Shown: piece by piece, positions 35,586 to 43,634 of the stretch
Position numbering within the stretch: the first letter of the stretch is position 1
How the letters are laid out: every line of letters starts with the position of its first letter
Source: JANQSP01 sp965226095
GTDB lineage: Bacteria > Bdellovibrionota > Bdellovibrionia > Bdellovibrionales > UBA1609
NCBI GenBank assembly: GCA_965226095.1
Contig: OZ245336.1
Coordinates: 372,001 to 436,000 of the forward strand
DNA length: 64,000 bases
Direction: 5' to 3'
Notes under the pieces: generated by a model
What the model saw: only the letters and a program-made list of their open reading frames with translations
The model's database searches: none
Told to the model about the DNA's origin: nothing
Made by a program: the position numbers and the translations under genes

Positions 35586-35978
35586 ATGGCAAAAAATATA
35601 AAAATTATCTTAGCAGAAGATGCGCTTTTTATGGTAGAAATGCTTTGTAAAATTCTTTCCAATACAGAGATACAAGTTATAGGTGTAGCTTATAATGGTT
35701 TGGAGTTGTTGTCTCAGCTTAAAAAATTGAAGCCGGATATCATTTTACTGGATTTAGTGCTACCAGGGATTAATGGAATAGATCTGATAAGAAGAATCAA
35801 GTCTCTTTTTCCAAATATACATATTGTAGCTTGTTCCAGTTTGAAAAATGAACATATCATTTTACAAACCCAGCTGGTTGGTGTTAGTGATTTTATTGTA
35901 AAACCGTTTTATTCTGAAAAACTTTTAAAATCACTTCGTAATGTAGCGAACGAAGTAGAAATGAAAGAAGCAATATAA
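35586..35978 (+). CDS. Single-domain response regulator (CheY-like)
   Basis: 130 aa from the ATG at 35586 (the open frame extends 19 codons upstream without support). It is a receiver domain only: acidic pair Glu11-Asp12, phospho-acceptor Asp56 in IILLDLVLPG, Ser84 in the switch position, Lys106 in VKPF. There is no output domain, so it signals through a protein partner or a phosphorelay. Two bases separate its stop from the next ATG. No histidine kinase gene adjoins it. Confidence 0.93.
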   Translation: MAKNIKIILAEDALFMVEMLCKILSNTEIQVIGVAYNGLELLSQLKKLKPDIILLDLVLPGINGIDLIRRIKSLFPNIHIVACSSLKNEHIILQTQLVGVSDFIVKPFYSEKLLKSLRNVANEVEMKEAI

Positions 35979-35980
35979 AA

Positions 35981-36313
35981 ATGTTTATTGATTTTACAGT
36001 CCGATTTGTCTGGTTTTTTGTTAAAGTTCTTACTTCTTGTATGTTTGTGATCATCTTGCAATTACAAGTGGGAGAGAAAAGTTTAGAAGAAATACTGGAC
36101 CAAACACTTAAAGAATCTGTTGTAGGGGTTTATTTTCAAAATCTTACTAAAACTGGGGCAGAAATGGTGGAAAATAATGTTAAAGGCTGGATATCAGGGG
36201 ATGATAACAACAGATCACTTGCCACTCCCTCTGTAGAGCTTCCGGCAAAACCTGTTGAATATATTGATATTTCATCTGCTGATTCATCTCAGAAACCTAC
36301 ATCAGCTCCATAA
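35981..36313 (+). CDS. Small single-pass membrane protein of unknown function
   Basis: 110 aa. An N-terminal hydrophobic segment (FVWFFVKVLTSCMFVIILQLQV, about 9-30) is either an anchor or an uncleaved signal. A soluble region ends in a Pro/Ser-rich tail (VELPAKPVEYIDIS...). It starts 2 bases after the response-regulator stop, so it is almost certainly co-transcribed and is a candidate partner. No family recognised. Confidence 0.65.
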   Translation: MFIDFTVRFVWFFVKVLTSCMFVIILQLQVGEKSLEEILDQTLKESVVGVYFQNLTKTGAEMVENNVKGWISGDDNNRSLATPSVELPAKPVEYIDISSADSSQKPTSAP

Positions 36314-36394
36314 ATACGATAAAAGTTTTAAAAATTCTTATAGTTTTTAGTAATTTCTTTAATGCAAAGATTATAAAAATCCGTAAACATTACT

Positions 36395-37558
36395 ATGAAG
36401 TATTATTTATGTTTTTTTATTATTTTTTTTGTTAGTTGTCATGGAATTGATTTTTCAGAAAGAAGTCAAAATAGATTAAACAATTATAGGTTGTATTCAT
36501 CCAGAAGTAACTTCACTTCTCCATTTTTAAATTCCAGTCGTCAGGATGAAGAAAGTAACACTATGACAGAATATTTTAATATTTCAGAAAGAGATCAATT
36601 AGAGATTCTTTTGGTTTTAGATGCTTCAAAATCCATGGATAAAAACCTTAAAAAGTTAGGTGCCAATATTTCTTCTTTGCTTCAGCACATCAGTGATAAA
36701 GACTGGAGAATGGCTTTTATTACAGCCGATCATGGTGATCATAGAAATGTTCGCTTTTCTGCTGATTCTTGGGAAAATTATATTGGTTCAGAAGCGCGGT
36801 TTGGTCGGTTTATGAATTTGGAAAAAGATGGTGTAATTTTAGATCAGATGATCTTAACAAGAAATGATTCTGATTATCAGAATATTTTTGAAGATACTCT
36901 TACTAGAAAAAAATCCAGTCATTGTTCTTTGCCACCTTATTGTCAGGGAAAGACAGAGCAACCCTTAAGAGCTTTGAAATCCGCACTTCATCGTTATCAG
37001 GCGAATGAAGAGGAGGTTGTAAATTTTTTTCAAGATAATGTAGATACCGTTGCAATCATTATTACTGATGAAGATGAACGTACAGGAGATGCTGAGAATG
37101 CCACGACTGCAGAGCAAGTCATACAGGAGTATAACAACATATTTTCTAATCGAAAAAAACGTTTGTTTGGTTTTAGCATCAGTATTCAAACTAAAGATTG
37201 TTATAAGAAGGAAAGATCCCAAGTTTTTGGTTTTGGTTCCACAGCGGCTTATGGTCGAATCGTGGGACGCCTAGCTGAATTAACAGATGGTGAAAATGTA
37301 TCTCTTTGTGAAAATGATTATGGTCATTCTTTAGAGAATATTTCGCATATTACCAGAAAATTAGTACACTCTTTGGTTTTACAAAAAGTATTTTATGTTC
37401 CTGATACAGTGGAAGTATCCTTTTTCCCTGAGGTAGAAGGTATAACATGGACTTTACAAGGAAGAAGACTTATTTTTTCTGAGAGTATTCCTCCTAATAC
37501 GCAAATAACAGTTAGCTATCAGTATGAAGACAGAACTGAAGTGGTTGGAATGTTATAA
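36395..37558 (+). CDS. von Willebrand factor A-domain lipoprotein, paralogue 1
   Basis: 387 aa. Lipoprotein-type leader with Cys15 in FVSC. The vWA domain carries the metal-binding MIDAS motif DASKS (Asp76, Ser78, Ser80) and an IIITDEDERTGD strand. A C-terminal beta domain, VEVSFFPEVEGITWTLQGRRLIF...ITVSYQYED, matches the end of paralogue 2. Conserved PPYCQGKTEQPLRALKSA occurs in both. vWA lipoproteins bind protein partners at the cell surface or in the periplasm; adhesion or envelope assembly is plausible. Six cysteines in the mature part suggest disulfides. Confidence 0.85.
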   Translation: MKYYLCFFIIFFVSCHGIDFSERSQNRLNNYRLYSSRSNFTSPFLNSSRQDEESNTMTEYFNISERDQLEILLVLDASKSMDKNLKKLGANISSLLQHISDKDWRMAFITADHGDHRNVRFSADSWENYIGSEARFGRFMNLEKDGVILDQMILTRNDSDYQNIFEDTLTRKKSSHCSLPPYCQGKTEQPLRALKSALHRYQANEEEVVNFFQDNVDTVAIIITDEDERTGDAENATTAEQVIQEYNNIFSNRKKRLFGFSISIQTKDCYKKERSQVFGFGSTAAYGRIVGRLAELTDGENVSLCENDYGHSLENISHITRKLVHSLVLQKVFYVPDTVEVSFFPEVEGITWTLQGRRLIFSESIPPNTQITVSYQYEDRTEVVGML

Positions 37559-37678
37559 GCCATATAATAATTGGTCAAAAATCGATTTAAATAAGTTATT
37601 ATAAAAATTAAGAAGCTTTTTATTTTGTTAAGAGATAAAATTTTCATTTTTCAATTAAAAACACCGATTTATAAATAT

Positions 37679-38770
37679 ATGAAAAAGGCATGTATTTATT
37701 TAATTATTGGCTTTTTGTTGCTTTTTGGTTGTTCTAAATTGGATTTTTCTGAGAGTTTAGAGGCAGGTTGTACATCAAATGCAGATGAGGAGATTGAATG
37801 CTTTATAGAGAAAGTAGAGCTTTTTAGTGTTGGAGATCTGGAAAATCGCCCTATAGATTTTATTTTTGTCATAGATGCCTCTGGTTCCATGGATCCTGAT
37901 TTACTTAAACTGGGTCAGGGATTTCAGCACTTAATATCTAAAATTGAATCTATGGATTGGCGAATGATGTTCACGCTGGCCTGGAATCAAGGCGCTACCT
38001 ATGCTGATTATACAGGTGATAAGCCTTTTAATGGCCAATTTATGAAACCGGAACATCAAGGTAGTCTTATTTCACAGTATTATTTAAATAAGGAAACATC
38101 TAATTATGAGCAGGCCTTTTTGGATACTCTCACTCGAGCCAATGCTGGAGAAATCCATTTACCTCCTTATTCACATGGAGCTAATGAGCAACCTCTTCGT
38201 TCTTTAAAATTTGCTTTTGAAAGACTGGCGGATAACAAAGCTCATACCAGTTTAAGGGAAGGAGCAGATGTTGTAGCCATTCTTATCACCGATGAAGATG
38301 AAACCACTCCCGGGGTTTCAGCAAAACAAGTGGTTGATGTATTTAAAGAGCGTTTTCCAGACAAGCAATTAATAGCTTTTGCTGTCTTGATTAAACCTGA
38401 AGATCCAGCTTGTTTATCTCAACAAGGTAGTGTCTATGGCTCCTTGACTGCTGAACTGCCTACAGAAACAGAAGGGGTCAATATTTCTATTTGTGAAGTA
38501 GACTATAGTACTTCCTTGGAAGCCTCTTCCCGTTTGATTTTGGCTTCACAGGAGGATTTTAAACTGGAATATCGTCCCGACTCAAAAGAGGATGTAAGAG
38601 TGAGGTTTATTTATGGTACTGAAGTGGATTGGGAAATAGTAGGGCGAAAAATCAAATTTGAGAGAGCTTTAGATCCTGGAACAACTTTGGAAATACAATA
38701 TCTCATTCGTGAGGAAGCAGAAGAGGAAGCAGAAGAGGAAGAGGAAAAAGAAGCAGAAGAGGATTCTTAG
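37679..38770 (+). CDS. von Willebrand factor A-domain lipoprotein, paralogue 2
   Basis: 363 aa from the ATG at 37679 (a TTG-start frame from 37625 would bury the signal peptide). Good lipobox LFGC with Cys18. MIDAS DASGS (Asp66, Ser68, Ser70), ILITDEDETTPG and PPYSHGANEQPLRSLKFA as in paralogue 1, then the shared beta domain (VDWEIVGRKIKFERALDPGTTLEIQY). It ends in an acidic Glu/Ala low-complexity tail of about 20 residues. The tandem arrangement with paralogue 1 indicates local duplication followed by strong divergence. Confidence 0.87.
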   Translation: MKKACIYLIIGFLLLFGCSKLDFSESLEAGCTSNADEEIECFIEKVELFSVGDLENRPIDFIFVIDASGSMDPDLLKLGQGFQHLISKIESMDWRMMFTLAWNQGATYADYTGDKPFNGQFMKPEHQGSLISQYYLNKETSNYEQAFLDTLTRANAGEIHLPPYSHGANEQPLRSLKFAFERLADNKAHTSLREGADVVAILITDEDETTPGVSAKQVVDVFKERFPDKQLIAFAVLIKPEDPACLSQQGSVYGSLTAELPTETEGVNISICEVDYSTSLEASSRLILASQEDFKLEYRPDSKEDVRVRFIYGTEVDWEIVGRKIKFERALDPGTTLEIQYLIREEAEEEAEEEEEKEAEEDS

Positions 38771-38889
38771 TCAAATAAAGGTGAAATATCGTAAAAAGAA
38801 GGTTTTTTAAAGATTTAATTTTTGATACAATATTTATTTAACTTTTATGTATGAAAGTTCGATAAGTTTATAAAGATAAGGAGGTTGTT

Positions 38890-39150
38890 ATGTTGTTGAG
38901 GTTATCATTAGTGATTTGTACTTTAGTTTTTTCTCAGTTGCTTTTTGCTCAAGCCGTTGGGCCGGTTGTGGATTCTTATGCTCAAAAAGCGGCTGCTTGT
39001 GCTAATAATCAAGAGAGTGTGGATAAGGCCTCTAATTTTGAGGTTAACTTAGCGCGTCATATTGGCAGTCTTGGCTTTTTAATGGAAAAAGAGTCAAAAA
39101 CCAAAATTAATAAGCCAGTTTCTAAAAAAGATAGAAGAAGCGTTCAATAA
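38890..39150 (+). CDS. Small secreted protein
   Basis: 86 aa with a clear signal peptide (LSLVICTLVFSQLLFAQA, cleavage about residue 22). The mature part is roughly 64 residues and basic at the end (SKKDRRS). An unusually strong AAGGAGG ribosome site lies before the ATG, suggesting high expression. One cysteine in the mature part. No family recognised. Confidence 0.65.
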   Translation: MLLRLSLVICTLVFSQLLFAQAVGPVVDSYAQKAAACANNQESVDKASNFEVNLARHIGSLGFLMEKESKTKINKPVSKKDRRSVQ

Positions 39151-39320
39151 AGTCGTCATTTTTCTATAAATATTTGAAATTATTAGAGATTTATATTTTT
39201 ACATAAAATAACACTATGCGAAATCATATAAATTTAGAATAATATTTCTGAAAAAAGCCGCTATTTCCAGAAAAAATATGAAAAAAACAGCTTTTGTCGC
39301 TAGACAGCGGGCTAATTATT

Positions 39321-39362
39321 TATAATAAAGTGTTTTTTAGGTAGTAATTAAAAAAAAAGGAG
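39321..39362 (+). promoter_or_regulatory. -10 box and ribosome site of the histone-like gene
   Basis: A perfect TATAAT at 39321-39326 stands 45 bases before the ATG, with a strong AAGGAG at 39357-39362 (8-base spacing). No -35 at the right distance is obvious (TTGTCG is 21 bases away). The strong ribosome site agrees with an abundant DNA-binding protein. Confidence 0.4.
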
Positions 39363-39370
39363 TAAAAAAT

Positions 39371-39559
39371 ATGTCTTTAATTATTGTTAAAAAAACAAAA
39401 GATCTTTTTAAGACTCGTGGTTTAAAAACCTCTGATGAGGCAATAAAAGCGCTTAATGAAGAAGTTGAAAAAATCTGTCAAAAAGCCGCTGACAATGTCA
39501 TAGCTAACAAACTGAAAACAGTTAAGGCCCCTCACGTTCCAAAAGTGAGTTTTAATTAA
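39371..39559 (+). CDS. Bacterial histone-fold protein (HBb/Bd0055-like)
   Basis: 62 aa. The sequence reads as a histone fold. Helix 1 (VKKTKDLFKTRG) is followed by a short loop with KTSDEA, then the long central helix (about residues 21-47, AIKALNEEVEKICQKAADNVIANK). The loop LKTVKAPHV matches the RKTVKxxHV/D signature of archaeal histones. The third helix is very short, as in the small Bdellovibrio histone Bd0055. Such proteins bind and compact DNA. No signal peptide; strong ribosome site. The stop codon overlaps the convergent ligA stop in TTAATTAA. Homology is judged by pattern, not by search. Confidence 0.8.
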   Translation: MSLIIVKKTKDLFKTRGLKTSDEAIKALNEEVEKICQKAADNVIANKLKTVKAPHVPKVSFN

Positions 39560-41661
39560 TTATTTTTTTTTTGAACAAGTTTTTGGAAATCTTTCCAGTT
39601 TAAAATAGGAATATTTAGCTGTTGTGCTTGTTGGAGTTTTTTAGACTCCTGCCTTTCAGGTTTTTCAGTAATTAAAAAATTGATTTTTTTGTTTACAGTG
39701 CTCTGTACTCGTCCTCCTAGAGAAAAAATCAGGTTTTCCACTTTATCTCTGGTTTCTGGTAGATTTCCAGTGATAGCAAAGTACTGACCTTCTAACCTGA
39801 AGCTTTTTTTTTGTTCTGATGGGAACTTTACTCCCAAGTTTAATAGCTGATTTATTTCATTGGTAAAAACGGGATTTAGAAAATAACTCTTTAAAGATTC
39901 AGCCAGTATTTCTCCAATATCCGGGATTTGTTGTAATTCTTCTTTACTGGCTTGGCTAAGTAGAATTAAAGCCGGTGGCCAGTTTTTCTTTGTTGATAAA
40001 GATTTAAGTTCTTTGGCTTTCTTGGAAAAATACTGACTTAAGGTGTAAGCACTTCTTTCACCTATATGTCGAATTCCTAGAGCAAAGATAAATGCTGGCA
40101 AAGAGCTGGACATACTTTTTTTAATACTTTTTAAAATTTTTTCACTGGATTTTTCACCCTGTCCTTCCAATTGAAGGAGCTGTTTTTTTGTAAGGCGATA
40201 AATATCAGAAAACTTTTTGACCAAGCCGTTCTTATAAAGCAACTCCATAATTTTTTCACCTAAGGATTCTATATTCATTGCTTTTTTGGAGGCAAAGTGA
40301 ATAAGGGATTTCAGAGCAATTGCAGAACAAACAGGATTGGAACAAAATACAATATCATTTTTTGTTTGTGTTTTAGAGCCACAGTTGGGACATGTAGTGG
40401 GAAAAATAAAAGATTTAGATGATTTCTTTCGTTTTTGTTTATTTACTTTTATTACTTCAGGGATGACATCTCCTGCTCTTCCTACAATAACTTCATCTGA
40501 AATACGGATGTCTTTTTTGGCAATTTCTGAGGGATTATGTAAAGTAGCCTGACGAATTTGCACTCCCCCCACTTGTACGGGCTTTAAGTGTGCCACCGGT
40601 GTGAGAACCCCTGTTCTTCCCACTTGTATTTGAATAGATTCTACAACTGTAAAAGCTCTTTCCGGTTCAAATTTAGCGGCTCTGGCCCATCGAGGAAAGC
40701 GACTCACTTCCCCTAATTTTTTTTGATGTAAAAATTGATTAACTTTGATGACAATACCATCAATTTCAAAATCTAATAAATGACGTATGTTTTTTATAAT
40801 GTCATAGTAAGATAAAATATCCTCTTTTTTGTGACAAACCACCCCAGAGATAAAAACACTTTTTTTATTTTTATCTTTTAATGTTTTTATATCCACTACT
40901 GGTAAAGTGGGAATCTTGAAAGATTGTATCAGTTTTAAAAATGCGCTTTGTCTGGTTAGTGTTAATCCTTTCAATACTCCATTGGAATGGGCAAAAAACT
41001 TTAAAGGTCTTTTAGCTGTTACTTTTGGATTTAATTGCCTTAAACTACCAGCTGCCATATTTCTTGGATTGGCAAAAAGAGTGGCTCCCTCTTCTTCTCT
41101 TTGTTCATTGATGTTTTTAAAATCTTTTTTTAATAGAATCGCTTCACCTCTGATTTCCAAAGTATCAATTGTAGAAGGGATAGAAAGTGGGATACTTCTA
41201 ATGGTTTTAATATTCTCAAAAACATTTTCTCCTTGTTGTCCATCTCCACGGGTGAGAGCACACTTGAGTTTATTTTTTTTATAAATAAGATTCACCGCTA
41301 CTCCATCAAATTTTGGTTCTAATAAAAAACTGACTTTTTTGGAGTTTAGAGTTTTTAAAGTTTTTTCATAAAAGTCCAGTATTTCATCTTCATTATAAGT
41401 GTTTTGTAAAGAAAGCATTGGACTTTTATGTTTCTGTTTTTTAAAAGCGCTTAAAGTTGGTCCTCCTACTCTTTGGCTTGGGGAATCAGGAGTAATGAGT
41501 TTAGGATGTTCTTTTTCTAACTGAAGGAGCTCATTAAAAATTGCATCGTAATCGTAATCTGAAATTTCCGGGAAATTCAATGTATAATAGTAATGATCAT
41601 GTCGTTGAATAGTAGCTCTTAATTTTTTCAATCGCTGATGGATATTGTGCTTTTTTTTCAT
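39556..41661 (-). CDS. ligA: NAD-dependent DNA ligase LigA
   Basis: 701 aa, full length. Domains: Ia, adenylation domain with the AMP-accepting Lys117 in EPKFDG, OB fold, a four-cysteine zinc finger (CPNCG...CSNPVC), helix-hairpin-helix region, and a C-terminal BRCT domain (EGQYFAITGNLPETRDKVENLI). Seals nicks during replication and repair. ATG start. Converges on the histone-like gene with a 4-base overlap of stops. Confidence 0.98.
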   Translation of the reverse strand: MKKKHNIHQRLKKLRATIQRHDHYYYTLNFPEISDYDYDAIFNELLQLEKEHPKLITPDSPSQRVGGPTLSAFKKQKHKSPMLSLQNTYNEDEILDFYEKTLKTLNSKKVSFLLEPKFDGVAVNLIYKKNKLKCALTRGDGQQGENVFENIKTIRSIPLSIPSTIDTLEIRGEAILLKKDFKNINEQREEEGATLFANPRNMAAGSLRQLNPKVTAKRPLKFFAHSNGVLKGLTLTRQSAFLKLIQSFKIPTLPVVDIKTLKDKNKKSVFISGVVCHKKEDILSYYDIIKNIRHLLDFEIDGIVIKVNQFLHQKKLGEVSRFPRWARAAKFEPERAFTVVESIQIQVGRTGVLTPVAHLKPVQVGGVQIRQATLHNPSEIAKKDIRISDEVIVGRAGDVIPEVIKVNKQKRKKSSKSFIFPTTCPNCGSKTQTKNDIVFCSNPVCSAIALKSLIHFASKKAMNIESLGEKIMELLYKNGLVKKFSDIYRLTKKQLLQLEGQGEKSSEKILKSIKKSMSSSLPAFIFALGIRHIGERSAYTLSQYFSKKAKELKSLSTKKNWPPALILLSQASKEELQQIPDIGEILAESLKSYFLNPVFTNEINQLLNLGVKFPSEQKKSFRLEGQYFAITGNLPETRDKVENLIFSLGGRVQSTVNKKINFLITEKPERQESKKLQQAQQLNIPILNWKDFQKLVQKKNN

Positions 41662-41804
41662 AGTTGTATTTATATACTATGAATTTCACTATATTTTAAT
41701 TTAAAAATGATAATTTTTAAAACTCATTTTATAAAACGTGAAATCAAAAATCTTCTGTGTAAAAAAGTGGTGTGTTATGTCAGTACGGAGCTCAAAATTT
41801 TAAA

Positions 41805-41833
41805 TTGTAGTTAAAATAAGAAAATGCTATAAA
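41805..41833 (+). promoter_or_regulatory. Candidate promoter of the gatCAB operon
   Basis: TATAAA (41828-41833, 5 of 6 to the -10) with TTGTAG (41805-41810, only 3 of 6) at 17-base spacing, about 40 bases before gatC. The -10 is convincing, the -35 weak. Confidence 0.4.
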
Positions 41834-41874
41834 ACTTGTTTTGGTTTGAATTCAAAAAATAGTGGGTTTTAAAA

Positions 41875-42165
41875 ATGAAGAAAGAAGAAGTATTAAAAAC
41901 AGCTCATTTAGCTCGTTTACAGTTATCTCCTGATGAAAAGAAAGTGTTTTCTTTACAGTTAAAAAATGTTTTTGAATATTTCAACAAAATTTCCAGCGTA
42001 AACACAAAAGATGTGCGGCCTTTAGTACATCCATTGGAAGATATTGCAGATATAAGTTTTAGCCGTGTGGATGTAGTAAAAAAATGGCATGATATTGAAA
42101 AACTGCTTAACTTGGCGCCTGAAGTACTAGGGGATGAGTACAAAGTTCCTCCGGTAATAGAATAA
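41875..42165 (+). CDS. gatC: Asp/Glu-tRNA amidotransferase subunit C
   Basis: 96 aa. GatC pattern: VLKTAHLARLQLSPDEKKVFSLQLKNVFEYFNKISSVNT, then V(R)PLVHPLED and a PPVIE end. It wraps around and stabilises GatA in the GatCAB complex. First gene of gatC-gatA-gatB; its TAA overlaps the gatA ATG (TAATG). Confidence 0.95.
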   Translation: MKKEEVLKTAHLARLQLSPDEKKVFSLQLKNVFEYFNKISSVNTKDVRPLVHPLEDIADISFSRVDVVKKWHDIEKLLNLAPEVLGDEYKVPPVIE

Positions 42166-43634
42166 TGAATTTGTTAAATACTTCACTTAGTAATATAGTT
42201 GCGGGCATTAAAAATAAGAAATATTCAGTATCAGAAGTATGTCAGTTTTATTTGGATCGTATCAGTCAGTTCAATTCTGAATTAAATGCGGTTTTAACTC
42301 TTAACCCCAAAGCACAACAGATTGCCAAAAAGATGGATGAGGAATTTTATCAATATAAAGATAAACCTTTGATGGGAGCTCCTATTTTAATGAAAGATGT
42401 TTTTTGTACAAAAGACTTAAAAACCACAGCGGGATCTAAGATACTTGGAAATTTTATACCTCCCTATTCATCGGAAGTGGTGGAAAGGTTGGAAAACGCT
42501 GGTGCTATTATTCTTGGCAAGTGTAATCAGGATGAATTTGCCATGGGTAATACAAATGAAAATTCTGCTTTTGGAAACACTTTAAATCCATGGGATAAAA
42601 CCCGGGTTCCAGGTGGTTCCAGTGGTGGTAGTGCGGCGGCAGTGTGTGCTGGCCTATGTGCTGCTTCTATAGGAACAGATACTGGTGGTTCTGTTCGGCA
42701 GCCAGCTTCTTTTTGTAATATAGTGGGTATTAAGCCAACTTATGGACGAGTTAGTCGATATGGTATGATTGCTTATGCTTCCAGTTTGGATCAAGCTGGT
42801 CCCATGACAATGAGTGTGGAAGATTCAGCTTTAATTTTACAAACTATTTCCGGCAAAGATGAAAAAGACAGTACATCCTCTCAAAGTGTTGTTCCTTGTT
42901 GGGTAAAAAATTTAAATCCTTCTTTAAAGTCTTTGAAAGTGGCTGTACTAAATAGCACAGAAACAGAAAAAACCTGCCATCCTGATGTAAAAAAAGTTTT
43001 ACATAGTGTAATTGAGCTTTTAAGGGAACAAGGGGTCACTGTTGATGAAATTGATATTCCTTTGATGGATAAGGTGGTTTCTATTTATTATCTTATTTCA
43101 ACCAGTGAAGCTTCCAGTAATTTAGCTCGTTATGATGGCATTCGTTATGGTTTTCGATCCGAATTTGAAACTTCTACCAATAACTTGGAGAATTTTTATA
43201 GTAAAACCCGTGGAGAGGGTTTTGGTAGTGAAGTAAAAAGAAGAATTCTGATGGGTACCTATTGTTTATCTTATGGTTACTATGATCAATATTATAATAA
43301 AGCCTGTCAAATTCGTCGACAATTAAGAGATGAATTAGTTGAATATTTATCTGAGTTTTCATTGATTATCTCTCCTGTTTCAGCTACGCCGGCGTTTTGT
43401 TTAGGTGAAAAACAAGCCGGTTCTGTAGAATCTTATTTAAGCGATAGCTTTACAGTTTTATCCAATTTAACTGGAATCCCCTCACTATCTGTACCCGCCG
43501 GGTTTTCCAGTGAAAATTTACCAATAGGTGTACAATTTATGGCAAGACATTTTGATGAGCAGACATTATTTAATGTAGCATTATTCATTCAAAATGAATT
43601 AAAAGCTGTTGGAAGAAGACCAACTCATGTTTGA
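42165..43634 (+). CDS. gatA: Asp/Glu-tRNA amidotransferase subunit A
   Basis: 489 aa amidase-signature enzyme that frees ammonia from glutamine. The Ser-cisSer-Lys triad is Lys77 (LMKDVF), Ser152 (PGGSSGGS) and Ser176 (TDTGGSVRQPA), and the spacing agrees with the family. The GVQFMA and GRRPTHV C-terminal segments are intact. Coupled to gatC by TAATG and overlapping gatB by 8 bases. Confidence 0.98.
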   Translation: MNLLNTSLSNIVAGIKNKKYSVSEVCQFYLDRISQFNSELNAVLTLNPKAQQIAKKMDEEFYQYKDKPLMGAPILMKDVFCTKDLKTTAGSKILGNFIPPYSSEVVERLENAGAIILGKCNQDEFAMGNTNENSAFGNTLNPWDKTRVPGGSSGGSAAAVCAGLCAASIGTDTGGSVRQPASFCNIVGIKPTYGRVSRYGMIAYASSLDQAGPMTMSVEDSALILQTISGKDEKDSTSSQSVVPCWVKNLNPSLKSLKVAVLNSTETEKTCHPDVKKVLHSVIELLREQGVTVDEIDIPLMDKVVSIYYLISTSEASSNLARYDGIRYGFRSEFETSTNNLENFYSKTRGEGFGSEVKRRILMGTYCLSYGYYDQYYNKACQIRRQLRDELVEYLSEFSLIISPVSATPAFCLGEKQAGSVESYLSDSFTVLSNLTGIPSLSVPAGFSSENLPIGVQFMARHFDEQTLFNVALFIQNELKAVGRRPTHV

